Shown here in pieces: positions 53,080 to 62,002 of a stretch of DNA of 64,000 nucleotides. Made by a program: the position numbers and the translations under genes. Source of the stretch: JAMXLO01 sp036265005 (GTDB lineage: Bacteria > Pseudomonadota > Alphaproteobacteria > Acetobacterales > Acetobacteraceae); the NCBI GenBank assembly GCA_036265005.1, contig DATAPW010000081.1:1-64000 (forward strand), read 5' to 3'. Below the pieces are notes generated by a model, which ran no database searches, was not told where the DNA came from, and saw only the letters and a program-made list of their open reading frames with translations. Position 1 is the first letter of the stretch, and every line of letters starts with the position of its first letter.

Positions 53080-54408
53080 TTATGACGCAGTTGCCGCCAT
53101 AGCCAACAAGGACCGCCGGCTGGACAGGAACTCCTCGACCGCCGCCGCGAACGCATCGCATTCCTTGTCGCCGATCGGCAGGCAGAGCGTGAACATGCCG
53201 CGCCGCGCCATCCAGATGCCCTGCGCCAGCATGTCGAAGAAGAACAGCTCCTTCAGCTTCTGGTCGCCCTTCGCCGCATCCGCCGGCGACCGCACCGGCC
53301 CGCGGGTGAAATGCACCGCCAGCATCGAGCCGATGCCGGTGAACTGCATCGGCGCGTCATGCGCCTCGCACAGCGCGTTCAGCCGCTCGCGCAACGCATC
53401 GCCGCGTGCGTTCAGCGCATTCGCCGCATCGGGTGTATAGACCTCGGTCAGTCCCGCCAGGCCGGCGGACATGGTCAGCACGTTGTTGTTGAACGTGCCG
53501 GCATGCGGCAGCGCATCGGGACGCCGCGGATCGAACAGGTCCATGATGTCGGCACGCCCGCCGAAGGCGCCGAACGACATGCCGCCGCCGATATACTTGC
53601 CGAACGTCGTCAGGTCCGGCTTGATCCCACGCACCTGCTGCAGGCCGCCCGGCGACAGCCGCGACGTCATCACCTCGTCGAGGATCAGCAGCGCGCCGAC
53701 GCGGGAGGTAGCCTCACGCAGCATCGCCAGGAACGCCGGCTCGGCGATGATGCAGCCACCGCCGCCCATCATCGGTTCCAGGATCACCAACGCCAGCTCC
53801 GACGCATGCCGGTCGATCAGCGCGCGGGTCGCGGCAATGTCGTTGTACGGCGCCAGCAGGTAGTCGAACGGCGCATTGATCGGCGAGCCGCCGCCGGCGA
53901 AGCCGAACACCGCGCCGTGGTAGCCGCCGTTGAACACCATCACCTTCGGGCGTTTCGTGAAGATGCGGCCGACCGAGATTGCCAGCAGGTTCGCCTCGGT
54001 GCCGGAGTTGGTGAAGCGCACGCGCTCCAACCCGAAGCGCTCGCACACCGCGCGGGCGAACTTCGCCTCGGTCAGGTTGGTGCCGCCGAAATTGATGCCG
54101 GCGTCCAGCGCGTTATCCACGGCGGCGCGGATCACCGGATGCGAGTGGCCATAGATCCCCGCGGTATATTCGCCGAGGAAGTCGATGTATTCGGCGCCGT
54201 CGAGGTCCCAGAGCCGGCAGCCCTCGCCGCGTGCGATGCCGATCGGGAATGGCGAATAGTGCAGCACGGTCCGCGTATTGCCGCCGGGCATCACCGCGGT
54301 CGCTTCGACGAACCGAGCAAGACTCTTGGGATTGCGCGCAATGTAGGCCTCCTTCGCCTCGGTCAGTGCCGTATCGATGTCGGCATTGCGCAAGTCCGTC
54401 TCGCTCAT
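53080..54408 (-). CDS. class III PLP aminotransferase (glutamate-1-semialdehyde aminomutase-like)
   Basis: A 442-residue fold-type I PLP enzyme. Lys271 in TTFGKYIGGGMSFGAFGG should bind PLP; Asp244-Glu245 (LLILDEVMTS) contacts the pyridine ring; GTEANLLAISVGRIFTKRPKV and YHGAVFGFAGG are further cofactor contacts. The sequence is closest in style to the aspartate-aminotransferase-family/HemL-like group that acts on amino acid catabolites rather than on tetrapyrrole precursors. ATG 54408 has GGAGGAC eight bases upstream. It is divergent from apt and precedes the binding protein gene by 88 bases. Confidence 0.9.
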   Translation of the reverse strand: MSETDLRNADIDTALTEAKEAYIARNPKSLARFVEATAVMPGGNTRTVLHYSPFPIGIARGEGCRLWDLDGAEYIDFLGEYTAGIYGHSHPVIRAAVDNALDAGINFGGTNLTEAKFARAVCERFGLERVRFTNSGTEANLLAISVGRIFTKRPKVMVFNGGYHGAVFGFAGGGSPINAPFDYLLAPYNDIAATRALIDRHASELALVILEPMMGGGGCIIAEPAFLAMLREATSRVGALLILDEVMTSRLSPGGLQQVRGIKPDLTTFGKYIGGGMSFGAFGGRADIMDLFDPRRPDALPHAGTFNNNVLTMSAGLAGLTEVYTPDAANALNARGDALRERLNALCEAHDAPMQFTGIGSMLAVHFTRGPVRSPADAAKGDQKLKELFFFDMLAQGIWMARRGMFTLCLPIGDKECDAFAAAVEEFLSSRRSLLAMAATAS

Positions 54409-54670
54409 GGCGTCCTCCGGTCGGGCTGAGCGGCAGTCTGCCCGCCAGCCGGCGCCATGTGCAAGCAAGGGTCCACACCGCGGGCCACCGGGAACGGTGC
54501 ACAGAGAGCCGCTGAGAAGCGACGAATGCGCTGCGCGCGAAGCGCCTCGTTTGGTTTCCTCGGTGGCCCTCGGTGCAGACCCTGCTTGCCTGGCTCGATC
54601 CGTTGCAGCCGCCGGATCGGCGTTCTACACCCCTCGCGAGCCCACCCACCGAGAAAGGTGTCCAGCGCCC
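54409..54670. other. divergent intergenic region between aminotransferase and apt
   Basis: About 262 bases that must hold both promoters. No gene, strong -35/-10 pair or long palindrome is evident. Confidence 0.35.
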
Positions 54671-55186
54671 ATGGACCTCAAGGATCATATTCGGGGCATT
54701 CCGGATTTCCCGAAGCCCGGCATCCTGTTCTACGACATCTCCACGCTGTTGCGGGATGCCGATGCGTGGCAGGTGGCGATGGGCCGCATGGCGAAGGCGG
54801 TGCGCGCCTACCAGCCGGACCTGCTGGCCGGTATCGAAAGCCGCGGCTTCCTGATCGCCGCACCGCTCGCGTTGAAACTCGGCTGTGGCTTCATCATGCT
54901 GCGCAAGCGCAATAAGCTGCCGGGCGTCACCGTCGGCCTGAACTACTCGCTGGAATACGGCACCGACCGCGTCGAGATCCAGGCCGACGCCGTGGAGCCC
55001 GGCCAGCGTGTCGTCGTGGTCGATGACCTGCTCGCAACCGGAGGCACCATGGCTGCCGGCATCGCCTTGCTGCGCCAGGTGGGCGCCGTGGTTCCCGCCG
55101 TAGCGGCACTGATCGAACTCACCTTCCTGAATGGCCGCAAGCGCCTCGATGTGCCCTGCGAGGCCCTGGTCTCCTACGACGAGTAG
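54671..55186 (+). CDS. apt: adenine phosphoribosyltransferase
   Basis: A 171-residue type I phosphoribosyltransferase that salvages adenine to AMP with PRPP. Hallmarks: IRGIPDFPKPGILFYDISTLLRD at the N-terminus, the flexible loop MLRKRNKLPG and the PRPP-binding VVVVDDLLATGGTMAAGIALL near residues 115-135. The length is typical. It lies 68 bases ahead of the plus-strand transport cluster but is a housekeeping gene and may have its own promoter. Confidence 0.96.
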   Translation: MDLKDHIRGIPDFPKPGILFYDISTLLRDADAWQVAMGRMAKAVRAYQPDLLAGIESRGFLIAAPLALKLGCGFIMLRKRNKLPGVTVGLNYSLEYGTDRVEIQADAVEPGQRVVVVDDLLATGGTMAAGIALLRQVGAVVPAVAALIELTFLNGRKRLDVPCEALVSYDE

Positions 55187-55254
55187 CCGATCGTCCGGCC
55201 GCGGCTTTGCCTCCGGGCGGGTTCGGGGTTAGGAAGGTTTCTTGGGGGACCAGG

Positions 55255-56346
55255 ATGATCGACCAGCCGAAGCCCGGCCGGCGGCACCTGCTTGCAATGC
55301 TGACAACTCTGCCCGCTCTCGCGCCGGCGGGGAGTTCGTTGGCTGCGCCGGCGCTCGCCGCCACCGCACCACCTGTTGCGGTCGTGCCATTTCCGGAAGG
55401 CGCCAGGCTGCTGGTGGCCGGTCCGAACGATGGCACGCTCAACCGTTGGGCCGATGCCTTGCTGCCGGCGCTCGAGCAGTCGCTGCCGCCCGATACATCG
55501 ATCCATCGGATCGAGGTCGGCGCTGCCGACGGGGTCACCGGCGCCAACCAGTTCGAGGCCCGCGGCGCGCCGGATGGGTTGACCGTGTTGCTGGCCCCCG
55601 GCCAGGCCGTGCTCGCGTGGCTGGTCGGCGACACCAGGGTACAGTTCGACGTCGGGCATTGGGTGCCGGTGATGGCCGGCGTCACCACCGGGATTGTCGT
55701 CGGCCGGCCGGCGAACCTGGTGCGCGACGGCAGAGTACGCATCGCGGCCGCCGGACCAGCCAGCCTCGATCTCGCAGCGGTACTCGGCATCCACCTGCTC
55801 GGCGCTCGTGTCGAGCCGACGTTTGGCGCGGCCGACGCCGCCGTGGTGCAGAATTCATTCGCCGAAGGTGCGGTGGATGCGGTGTTCCTGCGCGGTGCCG
55901 GCGTGCCCGAGCGCTTCGCGGCGCTGGCATCGACCGGCGCCCAGCCGTTGTTCACACTTGGCGGGATCGACGAAACCGGGCGGCCGGTGCGCGATCCGGC
56001 ATTTCCGGACGTGCCGCATTTCGCTGAACTGTATGAAGCGCGGTCGGGCGGCAAGCCGAATGGCCCGCTGTACGACGCGTGGTGTGCCGCCGCGGCAGCC
56101 GCCCAACTGGCATTCGGCCTGATTCTGCCGCAACTCACGCCTGCGGCGATGGTGTCGCTGTGGCGGCGGGCCGCCGCCGATGCCGCAGTCTCGCCTGCCG
56201 TGCAATCCACCGGCGCGTCTCGCAACGTCCGTCCTGTGGGCGGTCCGCCGGCGACCACCAGCACCGCCGCTACGGCCGCCAACGCAGCGGCATTGCTCGA
56301 ATTGCGGCACTGGCTCGCCAGCCGGTTCAATTGGCACCCGACATAA
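55255..56346 (+). CDS. tripartite-tricarboxylate (Bug)-like substrate-binding protein, divergent
   Basis: A 363-residue exported protein with an RR signal (KPGRRHLLAMLTTLPALAPAGSSLA), then a fold resembling TctC/Bug receptors: RLLVAGPNDGTLNRWADALLPALEQSLPP, ANQFEARGAPDGLTVLLAPG, GHWVPVMAGVTTGIVV and IAAAGPASLDLAAVLGIHLLG. Similarity is weaker than for its neighbours, and the last 60 residues are Ala/Pro/Thr-rich. GGGGGACCAGG precedes the ATG. It heads a plus-strand set of eight genes with short gaps. No TctA/B membrane genes are present. Confidence 0.7.
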   Translation: MIDQPKPGRRHLLAMLTTLPALAPAGSSLAAPALAATAPPVAVVPFPEGARLLVAGPNDGTLNRWADALLPALEQSLPPDTSIHRIEVGAADGVTGANQFEARGAPDGLTVLLAPGQAVLAWLVGDTRVQFDVGHWVPVMAGVTTGIVVGRPANLVRDGRVRIAAAGPASLDLAAVLGIHLLGARVEPTFGAADAAVVQNSFAEGAVDAVFLRGAGVPERFAALASTGAQPLFTLGGIDETGRPVRDPAFPDVPHFAELYEARSGGKPNGPLYDAWCAAAAAAQLAFGLILPQLTPAAMVSLWRRAAADAAVSPAVQSTGASRNVRPVGGPPATTSTAATAANAAALLELRHWLASRFNWHPT

Positions 56347-56362
56347 TCTTCAGGAGAACTGC

Positions 56363-57175
56363 ATGAAGCTCTGGTATCAGAGCATGTCGCGCCAGACCGA
56401 ATGGGGCGGCTATCCGCGCGTGTTGCGCAGCATCCTCGACAGGGTGCGCGACCCGGATACCGAGATCCATGTCGCCGGCATTACCGAGATCGGCGGCGTC
56501 GGCGACCAGTATCGCTATCTGGAATACCTGGAGACCGGCGAGGTGCTGAAGAACGTGCATCGTGCGGTGCGCGAGGGGTTCGATGCGTTCCTGATCGGCA
56601 ACATCGCCGATCCCGGCCTGCGCGAGGCGCGCGAGATCGCCGACATCCCGGTGCTGGGGTTGTGCGAGTCGGCGCTGCACGTTGCGTGCATGATGGGCGC
56701 CAGCTTCTCGCTGGTGACGATCAACGAGAAGTTCACGCCGCGCATCGTGGAGAACGTGGTGCGCTACGGGCTGAAGGATCGGCTTGCGGCGGTGAACCGC
56801 ATGCAGATCGACCGCCTGACCGATCTGGGCGCCGGCTTCGAGCCCGGCCCGGCGCGTGACGCGATCGTGGCGCAGTTCAACCGCGCGGCGCATGCCAATT
56901 CCGAGGCCGGCGCCGAGGTGGTGATCGCCGCGGGCGGCGTGGTGATGGCGCTGCTGGCGCACGCCGACATTCATCAGACCGAGGATGGCCTGCCGATCCT
57001 CAACGGCATCACCAACCTGGTGAAACTCGGCGAGTCGACGGTGAAGCTGAACCGCATCATGGGAGGGCGCTTCACCTCCAAGCGGTGTACCTACGCTCCG
57101 CCGCCGCCCGACCAAATCGCGGAATTCCGCAAGCACTACGGCGCGGATATCTACCCGACGGTGAAGGCGCCATGA
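56363..57175 (+). CDS. aspartate/glutamate/hydantoin racemase-fold protein lacking catalytic cysteines
   Basis: A 270-residue Asp/Glu/hydantoin racemase-superfamily protein. The family uses two cysteines: one in a motif like CxxDPGL, one in LGCAGM. Here the first region reads FLIGNIADPGLREAREI (Asn80 in the cysteine position) and the second VVIAAGGVVMALL (Ala190), so both seem replaced. Cys101 and Cys109 (GLCESALHVACMMG) remain in a neighbouring helix. The fold motifs and CAGGAGA ribosome site are otherwise normal. It may bind rather than racemise, or use different chemistry. Sixteen bases separate it from the preceding gene. Confidence 0.8.
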   Translation: MKLWYQSMSRQTEWGGYPRVLRSILDRVRDPDTEIHVAGITEIGGVGDQYRYLEYLETGEVLKNVHRAVREGFDAFLIGNIADPGLREAREIADIPVLGLCESALHVACMMGASFSLVTINEKFTPRIVENVVRYGLKDRLAAVNRMQIDRLTDLGAGFEPGPARDAIVAQFNRAAHANSEAGAEVVIAAGGVVMALLAHADIHQTEDGLPILNGITNLVKLGESTVKLNRIMGGRFTSKRCTYAPPPPDQIAEFRKHYGADIYPTVKAP

Positions 57176-57186
57176 CCCCCTTTCCC

Positions 57187-57240
57187 TGTCATTGCGAGGA
57201 GCGGCGCGACCCTCGGGTCAAGTGCCCGAGGGCAGGGTCG
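57187..57240. repeat. hairpin in the intra-operon gap
   Basis: TGTCATTGCGAGGAGC precedes CCCTCGGG (57210-57217) and its complement CCCGAGGG (57225-57232), with outer pairing between CGACCC and GGGTCG. It sits in the 88-base gap before the next gene; it may tune the relative expression of upstream and downstream genes or simply be a dispersed element. Confidence 0.45.
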
Positions 57241-57263
57241 GCAATCCCGGTCGGCCCTGGGGC

Positions 57264-58118
57264 ATGACCACTCCCGTCACCCTGCGTACCGCTCTCGGCC
57301 ACTCCCCCCGGGTGCGCGCCCTGAAGGACGGCACGATCACGTCAGACCGCGTGCACTTCGATTTCGTCGAGGTGGACCCGGTCACGCGAGCCTTCCGCCG
57401 CATGACCCGCGCGATGGAATTCGACCTGTGCGAGATCGCGCTGACCACCCACGCGCAGGCGCGCGCCTACGGCAAGCCGATCACCGCACTGCCCGTCGTG
57501 CTGCTGCACGGCTTGCACCATGGCGCGCTGATCTGCCGACGCGATTCGCCGTTGCGCGGCCCGGCCGATCTGGTGGGCACGCGCATCGGCGTGCGCGCCT
57601 GGTCGCAGACCACCGGCGTCTGGGTGCGCGGCATCCTGCAGGACGACTATGGCATCGCGCCCGACTCGATGACCTGGGTCACCGAGGAAGACGCCCACGT
57701 GCAGGAGTTCACCGATCCGCCATTCGTGCAGCGCATGGCGGCCGGGAATGATCTGCGCGCCATGCTGCTGTCCGGCGAGATCGATGCGGCAGTGGCGCTG
57801 GCCGGGCTTGATCCGTCGCAGATCCGCACGGTGATCCCGGATGCCGATGCCGTTGCTGCCGCGTGGCAAAGCAAGACCGGCGTGTCGCCCATCAACCACG
57901 TCGTCGTGGTGAAGGACGCATTGCTGGCGGCGCATCCCTGGCTGCCCGACGAACTGATGCGCCTGTTCAACGCGTCGAAGGCAGCCGCACACGAGACGGT
58001 GCCGTACGGCATCGAAGCGAACCGCCCTGCCATCGCGATGCTGATGCGCTATGCTGCGGAACAGAAGCTGATCCCACGCGCATACGGCATCGACGAGCTG
58101 TTCGCGCATCTGACGTAA
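57264..58118 (+). CDS. 4,5-dihydroxyphthalate decarboxylase-like / periplasmic-binding-fold protein
   Basis: A 284-residue protein of the type II periplasmic-binding fold as seen in Pht5-like (4,5-dihydroxyphthalate decarboxylase) annotations. Motifs: RALKDGTITSDRVHFDFVEVDPVTRAFRRM, EFDLCEIALTTHAQARAYGKPITALPV, and RGPADLVGTRIGVRAWSQTTGVWVRGIL. It has no signal peptide, so it may be a cytoplasmic enzyme or regulator-like binder rather than a transport receptor. The start ATG 57264 follows the intra-operon hairpin. The aldolase gene follows after ten bases. Confidence 0.8.
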   Translation: MTTPVTLRTALGHSPRVRALKDGTITSDRVHFDFVEVDPVTRAFRRMTRAMEFDLCEIALTTHAQARAYGKPITALPVVLLHGLHHGALICRRDSPLRGPADLVGTRIGVRAWSQTTGVWVRGILQDDYGIAPDSMTWVTEEDAHVQEFTDPPFVQRMAAGNDLRAMLLSGEIDAAVALAGLDPSQIRTVIPDADAVAAAWQSKTGVSPINHVVVVKDALLAAHPWLPDELMRLFNASKAAAHETVPYGIEANRPAIAMLMRYAAEQKLIPRAYGIDELFAHLT

Positions 58119-58128
58119 GGAGCTGACC

Positions 58129-58992
58129 ATGGCAGACATTCCGCGGCTGAACGGTGCGATCAAGGCGCTGGAGTCCGGCAAGCCGGCATTCGTGCCGTTC
58201 TCCCCGGGCGAGATCAGCAACGCGCTCACCATCGCTGGCGCGCCGTACGACGGCGTGGTGTTCGAGATGGAGCACAACCCCTACGACATCAAGGCGTTGC
58301 GCGACTGCCTGCAATACATGCTGAATCGCCGGCAGATCGCGAACTCGGGTTCCATCGCACCGCCGGTGACGCCGTTCGTGCGCATTCCACCGAACGGCGG
58401 CGAGAACAGCCAGTGGATTGCCAAGCAGGTTTTGGATATCGGCGTGTACGGCATCGTATGGCCGCACGTATCCACGGTGGAGGACGCGCGCAATGCCGTG
58501 CAGGCCTGCCGCTATCCGCGGCCGCGCGAGGCAAAATACTACGATCCGCCCGGCCAGCGCGGCGACGCGCCGACCACTGCGGCGCGCTACTGGGGACTGA
58601 CCGCGCAGGAATACTACCCGCGTGCCGATACCTGGCCATTGAACCCCCAGGGCGAAGTCCTGGTGGTGATCATGTGCGAGGAGAAACGTGCCATCGCCAA
58701 CCTGCCGAAAATGCTCGAGCAGGTGCCCGGAATCGGCGTGGTGCTGATCGGTGAGGGCGACCTTTCGCAGGATCTCGGCTACCCGCGGCAATACGAACAC
58801 CCCACCGTCGCCTCGGCGATCAACGACATCCTGGCGATCTGCAAACAGTACAACGTGCCCTGCGGCCATCCGCACGTGGACGCGAAGAACGTCGAAAGCC
58901 TGATCGAACAGGGATTCCGCTGGTTGATGCCCGGCCCGGTGCCATCCTTCACGGCATTGGAAATCGGCCGTCGGGTTTCGGGGCGCGCGTGA
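58129..58992 (+). CDS. HpcH/HpaI aldolase/citrate lyase family protein
   Basis: A 287-residue class II pyruvate-type aldolase (HpcH/HpaI). Motifs: FSPGEISNALTIAGAPYDGVVFEMEHNPYDIKALRDCLQ (with the metal-ligand Glu), TPFVRIPPNG, VLDIGVYGIVWPHVSTVEDARNAV, VVIMCEEKRAIANLPKMLEQVPGIGVVLIGEGDLSQDLG. Such enzymes cleave 2-keto-3-deoxy or 4-hydroxy-2-oxo acids. It lies four bases before the amino acid binding protein gene, tying an aldolase to an importer. Confidence 0.9.
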   Translation: MADIPRLNGAIKALESGKPAFVPFSPGEISNALTIAGAPYDGVVFEMEHNPYDIKALRDCLQYMLNRRQIANSGSIAPPVTPFVRIPPNGGENSQWIAKQVLDIGVYGIVWPHVSTVEDARNAVQACRYPRPREAKYYDPPGQRGDAPTTAARYWGLTAQEYYPRADTWPLNPQGEVLVVIMCEEKRAIANLPKMLEQVPGIGVVLIGEGDLSQDLGYPRQYEHPTVASAINDILAICKQYNVPCGHPHVDAKNVESLIEQGFRWLMPGPVPSFTALEIGRRVSGRA

Positions 58993-58996
58993 GATA

Positions 58997-59890
58997 GTGC
59001 GCGCGTTTCTCCTGCTCGCGGTTTTCGTCGGATCCATCTTGTTGCTTGCCGTGCCGGCGCGTGCGGACCCGACGCTGCAGACGGTCCTGAAGCGCAACCA
59101 GTTCATCGCCGGCATCGTCGCCGACTCGCCGCCCAGCGCCTATGTCGATGCCCAGGGCCATATCGTTGGATACTGTGCGGATGTGGCGCGCTATCTCGCG
59201 AAGCGTCTCGGCGTCGGCCTGCAATTCGTGCAGGTTACCGCCGCCTCGCGCGTGCCGCTGTTGCAGACCGGGCGGATCGACGCCGAGGTGTCGGTGACCA
59301 CACCGAACAAGGTGCGCAACGAGGTGGTGGACTTCGCCTACAGCTACATCTTCGACAACGGCGTTCTGGTGGTGCGCGAAGGCAGCAGCACCAACCTGAA
59401 GGACTACATGAACGCCGACAAGGTGATCGGCGCCACCCAGGGCAACGGCTTCGTCGATCGCTGGAAACTGCTGTCCCCGTCTGCGAAGTTCAAGCTGTTC
59501 CAGGATGAATCCGACGTCGTGGTGGCGCTCAAGAACAAGGATGTCGACGGCTATGTCGTCGGCAACTTTGCGGCGCGCCGGTTTGCGAAGTCCGGGGGCC
59601 TGGCGATCACCGGGCCGTGGGCCACGTCACCGGATGCGATCATGGTGCGGCAGGACGATTCTAAATGGCGCAATTGGCTGGACTGGGCGTTGCAGCGCAT
59701 GTGGGCCGAAGGCACGCTGCAGAAGCTCTACGTCAAGTGGTACGGCTTCGAGCCGGATTTCAGTTTGGGCGACGGCGGGCAGCTTCAGCCGCGCGTGACA
59801 GAGATCGCCAAGGACAACGATCCATGGCACGACCTGCCGGCGGGCTTCCTGGACAAGCTGCTGGGAGACCAGTCCTACTCACTGGACTGA
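58997..59890 (+). CDS. polar amino acid ABC substrate-binding protein
   Basis: A 297-residue exported SBP_bac_3 protein with signal peptide MRAFLLLAVFVGSILLLAVPARA. The fold runs through VLKRNQFIAGIVADSPPSAYVDAQGHIVGYCADVARYLAKRLG, VPLLQTGRIDAEVSVTTPNKVRNEVVDFAYSY and a hinge SSTNLKDYMNADKVIGATQGN. Translation starts with GTG at 58997. The two permease genes and the ATPase gene follow with gaps of four bases or overlaps, so this is a complete importer for a polar amino acid or derivative. Confidence 0.9.
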   Translation: MRAFLLLAVFVGSILLLAVPARADPTLQTVLKRNQFIAGIVADSPPSAYVDAQGHIVGYCADVARYLAKRLGVGLQFVQVTAASRVPLLQTGRIDAEVSVTTPNKVRNEVVDFAYSYIFDNGVLVVREGSSTNLKDYMNADKVIGATQGNGFVDRWKLLSPSAKFKLFQDESDVVVALKNKDVDGYVVGNFAARRFAKSGGLAITGPWATSPDAIMVRQDDSKWRNWLDWALQRMWAEGTLQKLYVKWYGFEPDFSLGDGGQLQPRVTEIAKDNDPWHDLPAGFLDKLLGDQSYSLD

Positions 59891-59894
59891 ACGC

Positions 59895-60533
59895 GTGACA
59901 CTGGACTGGTCGATCCTCTGGCAGTTCCGCCAGGCTTTGTGGTCTGGCCTGCTGACCACGCTGTGGATCTCCGCAATCGGCATCATCGGCAGCACGCTGA
60001 TCGGCGTGACGGTCGGCTGCCTGGGGTCGCTGCCGTCGCTGCTGCTGCGAAGACTCACCGGCAGCTACGTCGAGCTGCTGCGCAACCTGCCGATGATCGT
60101 GAAGCTGTTCTTTCTGTATTTCGTAGCCGGACTGCCGGCGATCGCCGCTGCGCTCCTGGCACTCAGCCTGCACCAGAGCGCCTACATCGCCGATGTTACC
60201 AGGGCCGGCATCCGCTCCATCGCGCGCGGCCAGGTCGACGCCGCGCTGTCACTCGGCCATGGCTGGCCGCAGGTGTTCCGCTACGTCCTGCTGCCGCAGG
60301 TGCTGCGTGTCGTCATGCCGCCGATGACGACGCAATACGTGGCGGTGGTGAAGAACTCCGCCGTCGTTGCGCTGATTGCCGTGCAGGACCTGACCTTTGA
60401 GACGCAGCAGATCAACGTGGAGACTTTCCGCGGTTTTGAGGCAGCCACCGCTGCGACCGTTTTGTATATCCTGGTCGCACTGGCCGTGATCGGCACGATG
60501 ACCTGGCTGCAGCCTCGCGCCGTGCGGCGATGA
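59895..60533 (+). CDS. amino acid ABC transporter permease (HisMQ type)
   Basis: A 212-residue inner-membrane permease with about five helices; EAA-like loop in VDAALSLGHGWPQVFRYVLLPQVLR. N-terminal LWQFRQALWSGLLTTLWISAIGIIGSTLIG and RNLPMIVKLFFLYFVAG are typical of HisM/HisQ/GltJK permeases. GTG start, four bases after the binding protein gene. Overlaps the second permease gene by four bases. Confidence 0.92.
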   Translation: MTLDWSILWQFRQALWSGLLTTLWISAIGIIGSTLIGVTVGCLGSLPSLLLRRLTGSYVELLRNLPMIVKLFFLYFVAGLPAIAAALLALSLHQSAYIADVTRAGIRSIARGQVDAALSLGHGWPQVFRYVLLPQVLRVVMPPMTTQYVAVVKNSAVVALIAVQDLTFETQQINVETFRGFEAATAATVLYILVALAVIGTMTWLQPRAVRR

Positions 60534-61267
60534 GCGGCGAGCGCGCGCAATCGGTGATATGGTGGGGCGGCGTGGCGCTGCTCGCGGTGTTCGCCGCCGA
60601 GCGGGTGGCGCATCTGGAGTGGGCAGCGGTCGCACCGTCCTGGTGGTTCCTGCTGACCGCGCTCGGTCGTTCGTGGCTGCTGGCGGTGATCGCGATCGGC
60701 GTCGGAATCTGCGCGGCGTTCCCGCTGGCATTGCTGCGTGTCTATGGGCCGCCCGGTGTTCGCCATGCTGCCGTCGGCGTGATCGAGGCAGTGCGCGCCA
60801 CGCCGGAACTGATGATCATCTTCTGGGTGTATTTCACCTGGCCATATCTGGCCGGCAATCAGGTCACCGCATGGAATGCCGCGCTCGGGTCGCTGTCCGT
60901 GATCGCCGCCGCCTATCTGGCGGAGGTGATTCGCGCCGGCCTCTATTCCGTTCCGGCAGGGCAGATCGAGGCGGCGCATTCCTCCGGCCTGTCGTCCTAC
61001 CAGAGCTTCCGCTTCGTCGTGCTGCCGCAGGCACTGCGCAACATGCTGCCTGCGCTGATCGCGCAGCTTGTGGCGCTGTTCAAGACCACGTCGCTGGTCT
61101 ATGCGATCGGCGTGATGGATTTCTTCTGTGCGGTGAACGTGACGAAGAACGCGGTGTTCGCGCCGTATGCGCTGTACCTCGTCCTGGGCGCCGGCTATTT
61201 CATCAGTTGCTTTGCCATCACCCGCGTGGTGCGCTGGTTCGATCCGCAGTACCAGTTGGTCGAATGA
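60530..61267 (+). CDS. amino acid ABC transporter permease (HisMQ type)
   Basis: A 245-residue permease, the partner of the preceding one. N-terminal hydrophobic segment, then RSWLLAVIAIGVGICAAFPLALLRVYG, EAVRATPELMIIFWVYFTWP and the ATPase-docking IEAAHSSGLSSYQSFRFVVLPQALRNMLPALIAQ. Its first 35 residues differ from the usual permease start. ATGA overlaps on both sides couple it to its neighbours. Confidence 0.92.
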   Translation: MSGERAQSVIWWGGVALLAVFAAERVAHLEWAAVAPSWWFLLTALGRSWLLAVIAIGVGICAAFPLALLRVYGPPGVRHAAVGVIEAVRATPELMIIFWVYFTWPYLAGNQVTAWNAALGSLSVIAAAYLAEVIRAGLYSVPAGQIEAAHSSGLSSYQSFRFVVLPQALRNMLPALIAQLVALFKTTSLVYAIGVMDFFCAVNVTKNAVFAPYALYLVLGAGYFISCFAITRVVRWFDPQYQLVE

Positions 61268-61992
61268 TCGAGTTCCGCCAGGTCCATAAGCATTTCGGCG
61301 CACTGCATGTGCTGGACGACATCAGCCTGCGTGTGGCTGCGGGTGAGGTCGTGGTGATCTGCGGCCCCAGCGGTTCCGGCAAGAGCACCTTGCTCCGCTG
61401 CATCAATCGGCTGGAGCAGATCGACAGCGGCGAGATTGTCGTCGATGGCATCAGCGTGGCCGGCACGCGCGACATCGCGCGGCTGCGGGCCGAGGTCGGC
61501 ATGGTGTTCCAGCGGTTCAACCTGTATCCGCATCTGTCGGTGCTGGACAATTTGACCCTTGCGCCGACCAAGGTGCGCGGACTGCCGAAAGCCAAGGCTG
61601 TCGCGGCGGCAATGGAACTGCTCGGCCGCGTCGGCATTCCGGAGAAGGCCGCTGCGTGGCCCGCGCAGCTTTCCGGCGGTCAGCAGCAGCGCGTGGCGAT
61701 CGCCCGCGCACTGGCGATGCAGCCGAAGATCATGCTGTTCGACGAACCGACCTCGGCGCTCGATCCGGAGATGATCCAGGAAGTGCTGGAGGTCATGATG
61801 ATGCTGGCAAAGGACGGCATGACCATGGTGGTGGTCACGCACGAGATGGGCTTCGCCAGGCGTGTCGCCGATCGGGTGATATTCATGGACGCCGGCCGCA
61901 TCGTCGAGCAGGGGCCGCCGGAAGACTTCTTCACCCAGGCGAAGGACGCGCGGACCCAGGCATTCCTCAGCAAGATCCTGTCACACGTGTGA
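61264..61992 (+). CDS. amino acid ABC transporter ATP-binding protein
   Basis: A 242-residue ABC ATPase of the GlnQ/HisP group. Walker A GPSGSGKST (34-42), Q-loop VFQRFNLYPHLSVLDNLTLAP, signature LSGGQQQR, Walker B IMLFDEPTSALDPE and the His switch VVVTHEMGFARRVADRVIFMDAGRIVEQGPPEDFF. It completes the importer and ends the plus-strand cluster; only ten bases separate its stop from the converging MmgE/PrpD gene. Confidence 0.95.
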   Translation: MIEFRQVHKHFGALHVLDDISLRVAAGEVVVICGPSGSGKSTLLRCINRLEQIDSGEIVVDGISVAGTRDIARLRAEVGMVFQRFNLYPHLSVLDNLTLAPTKVRGLPKAKAVAAAMELLGRVGIPEKAAAWPAQLSGGQQQRVAIARALAMQPKIMLFDEPTSALDPEMIQEVLEVMMMLAKDGMTMVVVTHEMGFARRVADRVIFMDAGRIVEQGPPEDFFTQAKDARTQAFLSKILSHV

Positions 61993-62002
61993 ACCTGCCC
62001 GA

